A stretch of 64,000 nucleotides of DNA from Myotis daubentonii (taxonomy: Eukaryota > Chordata > Mammalia > Chiroptera > Vespertilionidae): positions 61,204,359 through 61,268,358 of the forward strand of contig NC_081852.1 of the NCBI RefSeq assembly GCF_963259705.1, written 5' to 3'. The notes beneath the pieces were generated by a model. That model was not told the origin of the DNA. It saw only the letters and a list, made by a program, of their open reading frames with translations, and did no database searches. How positions within the stretch are numbered: position 1 is the first letter of the stretch; each line of letters starts with the position of its first letter. Both the position numbers and the translations under genes were made by a program. Below are positions 56,096-64,000 of this stretch, in pieces.

Positions 56096-56099
56096 CCCC

Positions 56100-56220
56100 C
56101 CACCCAATGTCTTTGCATCAAAAAGGCTCTGAGAAGGTCTGCACAAATGAAATCGGTTTGAATGTATTTGACTTGTGCCTCCCGAGTATATTGCATTATG
56201 GAGCACTCCTCCCCCTGCTC
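56100..56220. promoter_or_regulatory. Candidate conserved non-coding element
   Basis: 'ccaatgtctttgcatcaaaa' (56103-56122) and 'gagtatattgcattatggag' (56184-56203). No repeat match. Confidence 0.22.
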
Positions 56221-56460
56221 GGCTGAACGCCTTCCAATAGCTCATAGAAAGAATGTTCTGCAAGCACAGTGAGGGCCGTGCTGGCCAAGGCTCCCTGTAA
56301 TAACACGAACAACGCGGTAGAACCACGAGGCGACACTAGGCAGTCTGACAAGACGCATTTGGGCCAAGCACCAATTCCTAGTTGGACACGTGGGGTTGAT
56401 GATAAACCTGATAGGGGCACTCCAGGGAGATAACTGCATGGCATTCCTGAAGGTTCAAAT
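56221..56460. other. Single-copy DNA
   Basis: No feature recognised. Confidence 0.4.
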
Positions 56461-56685
56461 GGGCCCGGCTGGTGTGGCTCAGTGGTTGAGCATCCACCCA
56501 TGAACCAGGAGCTCACAGTTTAATTCCTCAGTCAGTGCACATGCCCGGGTTGTGGGCTGAATCCCTGGTAGGGGGCGTGCAGGAGGCAGCCCATCGATGA
56601 TTCTCCCTCATCAGTGATGTTTCTCTCTCTCCCTCTCCTTTCCTCTTTCTTAAATCAACAAAGACACATTTTAAAAAAATAAAGT
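56461..56685 (+). mobile_element. Ves SINE
   Basis: Head 'gggcccggctggtgtggctc', 'gaaccaggagctcacagttt', 'ggttgtgggctgaatccctg', tail 'cttaaatcaacaaagacaca'. No clear target duplication. Confidence 0.93.
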
Positions 56686-57700
56686 GAGTAGAACCCAAGG
56701 GATCCTTGTGGCAGGAGGAAAAACTTAAAAAAAAAAAGCAAGTTTCCATTGGATCAGAAACAGGGCTAAGGGAGTCCCAGCTAGGATCCTAATCATGAAG
56801 CCAACGCTTTTGTGAATTAAATCGCTAGGAATTAGGGCCTGATTCCAGCAAAGCTGGGAGCCGGGAAGCGTGGATCTGGGGAGAGACATGAAGTCCGAGT
56901 AATGGGCACACAGCTAAGCGCTGCCCCTGCGGCCTCCAAGGCGAGACAGCGGCTCTCGGGCCACGCGTTCTCTGGAACCGGTTCTCTAGACACCGCCACG
57001 TGGCTGGTGCCCCCGGAGCCCGACCCTCAGCCACAGACCTGCCCCCGTGTGTCGGGAACAAGACCAGAGCTGGAACTCAGACCTCTGAGCTCTCAGTGTG
57101 GGTCGGCCCATGCTGAACCCCGGTGGGGACGTGGGCTGGTAGCCTGGGGGGCAGGGGGTGGGGATGCTGAAGGTGAGGGGCTGGAGGGGGCACTGCGGTG
57201 CACAGGGCTGCGGTGCTGGGGGGGGGGCGGGGGGGGCGGCCTCAGCACCGGCTCTTTTTACTGCTCCTGCCCCCTTCGTTGGGGAAACAAAGCCGAGGCC
57301 CCGCTGCAGGGCCCCGGGGGGACCACACGGGCAGTCCTGGGTTTGAGCACAGCCGCTCCTGGGCTTCGGGGAGCCCGGCCGCCCAGGGGACAGCGGGCCC
57401 CACGCTGGGGGCGCCAGGAAACGTCCAGGAGGCCTCCCTCTCTCCCCTCTTCCTGCCTCCCCGGGAGCCCAGCACAGGCAGCTAGGAAGGTGGAATGGCA
57501 TTTGCAGGCCGAGCACCAGCTCTTGCAAAGCTTAACAGTGCCATCTTGTGCCTGAGAGGGGCGACGCGGGCACCGACCACCGCTGGCAGGAGCAGCCTCT
57601 TCCTCTCCCCGCTGTCCCCTGACCCAGCTGTCCAGGCCTCTGCAGGACCCACCACAGCCAGAAGGTCCGCTGGCCGGAGGCGAGGGCACAGTGACAGCCC
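56686..57700. other. GC-rich single-copy DNA
   Basis: A G-rich run at 57217-57240 with G-quadruplex potential. The 217-codon frame at 56902-57555 and antisense frames have no family signature. Confidence 0.4.
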
Positions 57701-57705
57701 TATTG

Positions 57706-57766
57706 TTCCCACACCCCACACACCCCACACACCCCACACACCCCACACACCCACCCACTCTGCCCA
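57706..57766 (+). repeat. 9-bp (CCCACACAC)n repeat
   Basis: About six copies of a CCCACACAC unit. The frame through it reads His-Pro-Thr repeats and is not a gene. Confidence 0.93.
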
Positions 57767-57879
57767 ACCCACACACAAGCCGCATTCCCACCCCCAGCAG
57801 CCTGCCCGGGTCTGCACCCCTGAACCCGTGCGGGGAAGGTCTGCAGGGTGAACTGTGGGTGCCAGTGAGCTCAAACAGA

Positions 57880-57975
57880 ACGGTTCTTGGAAAGAAAGAG
57901 CTGGAGAGGCAGAGAGAGGAGAGACGGGAAAGAGGAGAACGGGGAGGGAGAGAGGGGAAAGGAGGGGTAAGAACA
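57880..57975 (+). repeat. Purine-rich (GA) low complexity
   Basis: Almost pure A/G on the plus strand, without an exact period. Confidence 0.8.
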
Positions 57976-58154
57976 AAGCAAAGGGAATAAGGACCCACAG
58001 TCGCACTTGGCTTTCAGCTGCTTCAGCCTTAACTTCTAATTCCAGAAACTTGGTCCCATATCCCATAAGTCATGGTCACTGCAGGGATTGACACAAATAA
58101 AAGAAAACTGGAAAATGCCCCATCTCTCCCCTGGCTCGAATGGATGCACACTGC

Positions 58155-58205
58155 CCCCCGGGCCTCAGTTTCCCCATCTGTGAAATGGGACACCTGGGGA
58201 CTCCT
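58155..58205 (+). mobile_element. MIR SINE core fragment
   Basis: 'gcctcagtttccccatctgt' then 'gaaatgggacacctggg' is the MIR core. Confidence 0.75.
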
Positions 58206-58984
58206 CCCCGCCCACCGCCCACCAGGCCTCGGGCTCACAGGACCCTGCTTTGAATTCCGAGTCTTTCCCTCTGAGCCTGAGAGCAGAATGTTTTCAAGTA
58301 ACAGAACAAAAGGAGACAAGAAAGAACTGAAGGAGGAGAATCAGGGGGGTGCACACGGTCAGGGCCTGCGCACCCAGGCCGGGACCGCCATCTCCCTTTT
58401 GGAAATAAAAATGCAGGGGAACCTCCCGTGCAGCGGAGAGAGCGGGAGAGGGGAGCTGCCCACACCCGCTCGCTGTCACCGGACTCACACACAGATCCGA
58501 GCGGGCCCGCGAGCCAGCCAGGCTGGGCGGAGGGGAGCCCAGCGCTGGGCTGCAGGCAGTACCCGGGCAGTCACAGCCCAGAGGCGCTACCCAGGTCTGG
58601 TCGGTACCAACAGCCACACGTGTCACACATGCACATCCGTTTTGAAGGCCTCAGAGAGCGAAGATATAAAACGCTTTGTTGGTAACTTCCTTGCCCTGAT
58701 GGAAACCACCCAGAGACACGGAGATAAGAGCTTTTGTCCAGGGTTCTGCCAGGAAAAGAACTGAGCCTGGAGCCCAGGCTCTGACCTTTGCCCCCATCTC
58801 CTGGCTTTTAAAGTTGCTCCAGGTAAAAAGGGCCGTTTGCGAGAAATGAGGCCATTGTACCCGAAACACTATATCCTAACAGCACGCAGGTGGTTTAAAA
58901 CAAGCCGCCCGGCCCGTTCCACTCCCATCACTCCACCGCGATCTCTATTTGGAGGGAAGGGGGCTCCTGGGTCTCACGGAGCAG
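58206..58984. other. Single-copy DNA
   Basis: A 230-codon plus-strand frame spans 58072-58764 across the MIR. It lacks domain content and I treat it as chance. Confidence 0.4.
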
Positions 58985-59170
58985 CGCAAGAAGTCGCCCT
59001 TTTCAGCAGATTGCTTAAATGGGTGTTTTTAATGCAAATTAGTTCAAATTGCTACCAAGAGTAATTATTGCAAAAGGCAGGCGGCATTTCCATCATCCTT
59101 CCCTCGTTTCATTCTTCTATAGTCTCTTTAAATAACGTACCCATAAAATTTCAATTGACCACCAGAAAAA
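58985..59170. promoter_or_regulatory. Candidate conserved non-coding element
   Basis: Octamer ATGCAAAT at 59033-59040 followed by 'tagttcaaattgctaccaag' and 'agtaattattgcaaaaggca' (59060-59079). AT-rich and non-repetitive. Confidence 0.38.
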
Positions 59171-59489
59171 GGAAAAAAAAATAGTGCCATCAGCAGAGGG
59201 GAGAGAGAGGAAGACGGAGGGCGCGGGTCCTCCAGGTGAGGGTCTGGGCCAGTTTCTGATGGAGCCACCCCAGTGCAGACATCTTTCCTCCCTGAACCCC
59301 ACTCCCACCCCCTGGACTAGGGGAACCTCGGCTGCTGGGAGGGTGACTTCCTGGTGGAGGGGGGAGTTTGGGGGAGTCCTGGGGGTGGTGGGCAAAGGGG
59401 GCTCATCCCTGCCAGCCGCCTCCCGCCTTTGCCACCCCCACCTTCGCCAGGGAGGGGGGTGCCCCAGTTACCGGGGGCGCGGGACTGCT
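59171..59489. other. GC-rich single-copy DNA
   Basis: No feature recognised. Confidence 0.4.
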
Positions 59490-60090
59490 GTTTGAGCCAA
59501 TACATTATAATAACATTAGGCAAAGCCAGGCGAGCGTGTGAAGGAGAAAATTGCATCTCATTTGTTCTAAATTTGCCAAAGTCTAAATCTTCAGGGAGGT
59601 ATTTTTACTTTACATATTTGTTAATGGGGCCTGTTTCTTATTGCCCCAAAATGCTTAATATACAAAAGGAATCCGATTCTCTTTCTGGCCTTAATCCATC
59701 ATAACAAACAGAAATAGAAACTTGATTTCCGATCTCGCTCTGCCTCGCGTCTCTCCAATTCCGATGTGCGGCATCTCCGTCATTAATAGCGTCTGGAGGA
59801 GCCCTTTTATTTACCTATTATGGCATCATTTGTAACATAAAACTGTTGTGTTCTCTTTTCATTAACAGATTCAGTTGCAAATGCTGGGGGGGAAAAATTA
59901 CAAAGAGCCCCTTTTTCAAATGCGCACATTTATTGGGATTATTAAATCACAGCAGCTAATAGTGGTTGTCACCGACTTAATTTAAAAAGCTGATTATTAC
60001 TCAAGCCCTATGTATGCCAGGCCTGATACTGTAGAATTAGCAGTTATGACTGTTTAGTTAATTTGCAGATTAGGGACAAGTGCCTGTTTT
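59490..60090. promoter_or_regulatory. Long candidate conserved non-coding element
   Basis: About 600 bp of balanced AT-rich, non-repetitive sequence. It includes 'tacattataataacattagg', 'tattttactttacatatttg', 'tccgtcattaatagcgtctg' (59777-59796), 'ttttcattaacagattcagt', 'agctaatagtggttgtcacc' and 'gtttagttaatttgcagatt'. It is the longest such block in the window. Function is inferred; no repeat family fits. Confidence 0.45.
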
Positions 60091-60469
60091 GACAAATGGG
60101 GCCACTCGACCTCCGGCTACGGAGAGAAGGGAGCCACCCCTCTTCCCGGAGAGCGGAAGCATCCTGGCCCGCGATCGAGCGTGTGGAGGCCGGTCCACGG
60201 GAGCGAAGGGATGCTTTTCTGACGATGCGCCTGGGTCCTCCCAGGCAGAAGGCCAGCGCCAAGGCCACTCCAGACCTGTTGAAACAAGGCCTTGCCCGGG
60301 GCAGCCAAATCGGAGCAAATGGTGCCCGTGGAGCCTGAACGAGTTCAAAGATGGGCCTGGTGGGTACCAGCCATGGACAACAACGCCCCGGTGCACCCCC
60401 TCCCCGCGCCCCCCCCCCCTAAAAATTTAGCCGTCGAGACTGGTCCGGAGCCCAGAGCCGTCTGGAGTT
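60091..60469. other. GC-rich single-copy DNA
   Basis: Separates two candidate elements. C-run at about 60408-60419. Confidence 0.4.
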
Positions 60470-60800
60470 GGGAGCAGACCCCGTCTCCTATGCATTATTC
60501 CTATTGCTGCATTTGTCACCAGTCACACGACGGTAATAAAATTTGTAACTGTTTCCCTCACACTCCGGTGCGATTTACCTCGTCGCACAGACAATGCAAA
60601 TGCTCAGAGGCACCGATAAGTCTTCATTACCTAAGCGGGTGCCTGCGCCGTGCCCCTCGGGGGACAGTTTTATTCATTCTTATACAATTTGCCTACTGTA
60701 CGGTACAGATGGTTTCTATTAAGTAAAATATCTGTTTTCTTCCAAATTTTTAGTTTTCGTGATTAAATTACTTTAAAGTGATGGCGCGCTGTATTATCTT
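60470..60800. promoter_or_regulatory. Candidate conserved non-coding element
   Basis: Octamer ATGCAAAT at 60594-60601, 'cacgacggtaataaaatttg', 'aagtcttcattacctaagcg' (60618-60637) and 'gtgattaaattactttaaag' (60760-60779). No repeat match. Confidence 0.4.
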
Positions 60801-60919
60801 CTCTCATGACTTAATTTAGCGCAAACGCTCCCGGCCTAACCCGGAAGCCCGGTCTCATCCACTCAGAAGATCGGCCACACGCCGTGATTTTCTGAGGGTG
60901 CGTCCCGCCCCGGCTGTGA

Positions 60920-61045
60920 ATTCTATTTTTTATCAATTACCTCCAGCTGAGCCTGAACGCGCAGATTATCTTCCAGAGATACATTTGAATGGGCATATAA
61001 ATGGGAAACTCTGGACTCATATCAAAACAGGAGTGGTCCCCTAAA
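60920..61045. promoter_or_regulatory. Candidate conserved non-coding element
   Basis: 'ctattttttatcaattacct' (60923-60942), 'gcgcagattatcttccagag' (60959-60978, with a GATA-type site AGATTATC) and 'gggcatataaatgggaaact'. Confidence 0.35.
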
Positions 61046-63145
61046 CTGTTTAAAATTGGAGGGGTCCTTTGTTAACCTGCAAGCTTTTTCCTGCTGCAGC
61101 TCCAGTGCTCAGAGCTGCTGCCCCCACGTGGTGGGATCGCGTCACTGGTTTCCCCCTGCAGCCTCCTCTGCGCTGTACGCACAGAGGGGGCGGCTCACGG
61201 GCGCCTCCTGCAGGCAGACCACAGCAGGCGCCGGCGCTCTGTGGCCACCAGGCTCTGGGGCCACCTTCCCAGGCGGGAGCAGCCCCTGGGCCTGGCCTCG
61301 CCCTCCTGAGAGAGCTCCTGTCTGGTGCTTGGAACCCATCACCCCCCTTGTCTCACTGTATTATGGTGACACTAGGCAAACACGTGCCCGGCAGCCCCTC
61401 CTGCTTTGCGTTTCGCATCCTATTTTATTTCTGCCTTCCCTCTCCAAGTCTTCCCGCTGGGACAGGCCCGCGCCAGGACCGGCACTTCCTCCCGCACCCC
61501 TCGGCCAGCTCTTCCCAAACCTGCACGCCCCTCACTGGGCAACCCCGGACCTTGGTGCAGGCCCTCCTCCCCCGGAGCAGAAACAGGGGGTGGAGAGGCC
61601 GCGCCCCTCCCAGGAGGGGGGCCGTGTGTGCACAGAGAGGAGAGAGCGGAGAGCAGGGTGGGCTGAGGAGGGACCACCAACTTCACTTGCAGTCTGAGCC
61701 TTGAAGACCCACCAGGAGCCCCTGCCAGTTCCCTCAGCAGAAACCTACCCTGGCAGCCACGGCTCTGATTCGGGGGAGCCCTCCAGAAATGAGGGGCCAG
61801 TGTGGGGGCTGCCCGGAATGGGGCTGTCTTCCCAGCTCCCCCGAAGCAGGACGCAGTAGCAGTGGGTGCCAGGGAGTGTCTCCGTGAGCCCCGATGAGCA
61901 TGGCGGTGACCCCGTTCCTCCAGAGGTGAGCGTGGGGCAGGCCTCGGGAGACCCCCGCTCGAGCCCCAGCTCCCCCCGCGGCCCCAGGCAGGCCAATGAA
62001 CCCCCCCGGGGCTCAGTGTCTGGGGAAGTTATGAAGATCAAACACAGTAACCGGCCTGCAAAGCCTTTGAAACAGTTCAAAGTGCCTGACAGACAGCAGG
62101 CAGGTCAGCCCCTGGCTCGCTGTGGGCGCCCGCAGAGCTAGAGCGGGGCACGCACAACCCGTCCTAAACCGCAAGCAAGTGCGGTCGGCCCGGCAGCTCC
62201 TCTCCGAGGCGGATTCCTACCCCAGCCGCAGGGGGCGCCATGGGGAGACAGCAGACAGACCTTAAAGACAAACTCACAGGGCGGTTTCTCTCCAAACGGA
62301 ACGACACCCCGGAAGAGCCCCCATGCCCACGATCCGGCACAGCCCGGCGACCTGACCCACTCCCGGGCCCCTCCGAGGCTGGCTCGCCTGGCAGCAGCAG
62401 AGGCGAGCTAATGAGACAGATGGAGGGTGAGGGGCTACATTCTCTTCTCAGTCAACAAGGCATCTCCCAGAAAACAGGACGGAGGAGGAATCGCTAGCAA
62501 AAGTCTCCCCGAGTCCGTCCTGCCTGCAACGCACCCAGGCAAACACGCGGCCAGGGCTGCTGCCAGATGGCTATTAGGACCCCACCCGGCATGTCTGTCA
62601 ATAGGGCGATGGAGGTGCCCACAGGCCTGCCTGCTTCTACCACCAAGACCTCCCTGGGCTCCGCCCGGGCCACAGGGGAAGGCTCAGGTGGCCCTCACAC
62701 CTGTCTCCCCACCGGGGCCGCCTGAGAGCTGCTAGGGCCCCGTGTGGCTCCTGCACCCCATGCACCGCCCCGCCAAAGGGACTGAGGAGCAGGCCTACCC
62801 ACCTGAGCCACCCACATGTCAATCAGAGGCCTGGGGAGCCAATCAGAGGCCCGGGGAACACTTCACCCCTCGACCAAGCTGGTGGCTCTTCAGACACACC
62901 CACGTGAACCCTGGAGAGTTCCCCCCACACCACAGGCCCACACGCGAAGAGCAGGATCAGACGGCACGGCCAGCCTCCCCAGTTCACACGCCATCACCGC
63001 TGGTGCCGATGGACCCAAAAATCAATTCCAAGAGCGAGTCTGTCTCCAGATACCATCAAACAGAATCGCGTTCTGATATGCCCTCCACGTCTTGTACTCG
63101 GAAACATACGAGATCAAGCAATTAATTTCCCAACTGGATTACTTA
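61046..63145. other. GC-rich single-copy DNA
   Basis: Two overlapping frames of 211-213 codons at 61056-61704 are Pro/Ala/Arg-rich and look accidental. A 20-bp near-duplicate 'caatcagaggcctggggagc' lies at about 62820-62860, each copy with a CCAAT-like box. No gene recognised. Confidence 0.4.
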
Positions 63146-63149
63146 GACA

Positions 63150-63500
63150 ATCATATATGAAAGTCTATGGATATTAAAAACTATTAAGAGCGTTTTAAAG
63201 GCGGCATATGCTAATCTTTCCACTGAAAGGATTTTTGTACAGAACCATTTGCCTCCTAACCTTTTGGGCCCATAAACAAGGAGGAATATGGAAATTTCCA
63301 AATTTGCATGCAAAGGAAAAAATACGTGCACTCCTGAGGTTTGTACGTACGCCTCTCCCCGCGATCTCCGGGGAAGGCTCCCCCCGAATTTTATTTTGAA
63401 GCTGCTCTGAAGATCTGGCCCGTGGCCCAGGCTGTCTTTAAATTTTGTCAAAATTTTACCAGCTTGGCAGATATCGTAGGAGAGCTGGGAACTTTACGAA
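63150..63500. promoter_or_regulatory. Candidate conserved non-coding element with octamer pair
   Basis: ATGCTAAT at 63208-63215 and the inverted octamer palindrome ATTTGCATGCAAAG at 63302-63315. 'aatatggaaatttcc' and 'aaattttgtcaaaattttac' also occur. AT-rich and non-repetitive. Confidence 0.4.
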
Positions 63501-63735
63501 AGAGACATTATCTGCTACAGTTTGGGGATTCAATGACAGGAATGACACTTTGGTGGCTCGGAGGCCACAAGATGGACAGGGCAGGCGACTGACTCAGAGG
63601 CGTGTGCTGAAGACGGGGCAGGGAGGCGAAACAACAACCTCGAAACACCATGAGCTGGGATGTCTGGGTGCCCCGCGGGGCCTGGGTCGGGTCCTGGCGC
63701 AGAAAGGGGGCATTTGTGGGGGGAAAGGGAAAAGC
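63501..63735. other. Single-copy DNA
   Basis: No feature recognised. Confidence 0.4.
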
Positions 63736-63739
63736 CCCG

Positions 63740-63945
63740 AATAAAATGTGAGTTTAATTCACCGTGATGTGCCCATGGTAACGTCTGCTTTGACAAGTGT
63801 GCCACGGTTACGTAAGATGCTAACATCAGGGGAAACTGGGTGAAGGGCAGGCAGGGACATTCTGTATTATCTTTGCAGTTTTTCTAAAAATCTAAAATTA
63901 TTCCCAAATAAAAAGTTTCTTAAAAAAAAAAAAATGTGACTCGGG
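63740..63945 (+). mobile_element. LINE-1 3' end, sense
   Basis: 'gccacggttacgtaagatgc', 'taacatcaggggaaactggg', 'tgaagggcaggcagggacat', 'ctaaaaatctaaaattattc' and 'ccaaataaaaagtttcttaa' end in a poly-A run, as expected for a LINE-1 3' end. Confidence 0.75.
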
Positions 63946-63981
63946 AAAGGAAACCCAGTTGCAGTGCTGGAAATTTTCAAG

Positions 63982-64000
63982 CAAAAAAAAAAAAAAAAAA
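63982..64000 (+). repeat. Poly-A run at window edge
   Basis: Eighteen A residues at the very end of the window. It may be the start of another retroelement tail beyond the edge. Confidence 0.9.

Noticed and set aside
57258..57998. 246-codon minus-strand frame, the longest in the window
   Set aside because: It runs through the 9-bp CCCACACAC repeat and GC-rich DNA and has no family resemblance.
61056..61704. Two overlapping frames of 211-213 codons on the plus strand
   Set aside because: Both frames are open over the same GC-rich DNA, which is the mark of stop-codon depletion rather than coding.

Overview
This is non-coding vertebrate DNA, almost certainly from a vespertilionid bat. The diagnosis rests on three mobile-element types seen together: about fifteen tRNA-derived SINEs of the bat Ves type, four short HeliBat-type Helitrons, and one short non-autonomous hAT element. 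By established knowledge HeliBat amplification is a hallmark of Vespertilionidae. I found no protein-coding gene, exon, tRNA, rRNA or other RNA gene that I can support. The many open frames are short and lie in GC-rich or tandem-repeat DNA, and none has recognisable protein-family content.

Layout. 0-6 kb: a Ves fragment, the antisense 3' part of an old LINE-1, a Helitron remnant, an antisense LINE-1 ORF2 fragment, and a LINE-1 3' tail split exactly by a Helitron. 6-19 kb: mainly GC-rich single-copy DNA with AT-rich islands that look like candidate conserved non-coding elements (about 7.6, 9.2-9.6, 12.9-13.7, 15.2 and 16.1 kb), plus two Ves SINEs and LINE-1 pieces. 19-23 kb: a nested block of Helitron, Ves, hAT element and a long degenerate antisense LINE-1. 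23-26 kb: more candidate regulatory islands.

26-42 kb is rich in tandem repeats and local duplications. It holds a 20-bp minisatellite, a 28-bp one and a 22-bp one, a 0.39-kb direct duplication, a 0.19-kb inverted duplication, a 0.68-kb GATA array and a 0.77-kb GGT/GAT array bracketed by 245-bp direct repeats. A GC-box-rich CpG cluster at 37.1 kb sits between two AT-rich islands. 42-58 kb mixes old LINE-1, LINE-2, MIR and hAT fragments, five Ves-type SINEs and further islands. 59-63.5 kb has the densest run of candidate regulatory sequence, with octamer and homeodomain-type motifs. The window ends in a LINE-1 3' end and a poly-A run.

My overall reading is an intergenic or intronic region beside a developmental regulator. 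This is inferred only from the motif-rich AT islands in GC-rich, gene-free DNA. I cannot name the neighbouring gene, and conservation must be tested by alignment. I saw nothing that I would call a new biological system. The best second-look items are the 59-63 kb islands, a Helitron carrying a convergent pair of CTCF-like sites, two microsatellites grown from SINE tails, and the duplications around 30-42 kb.
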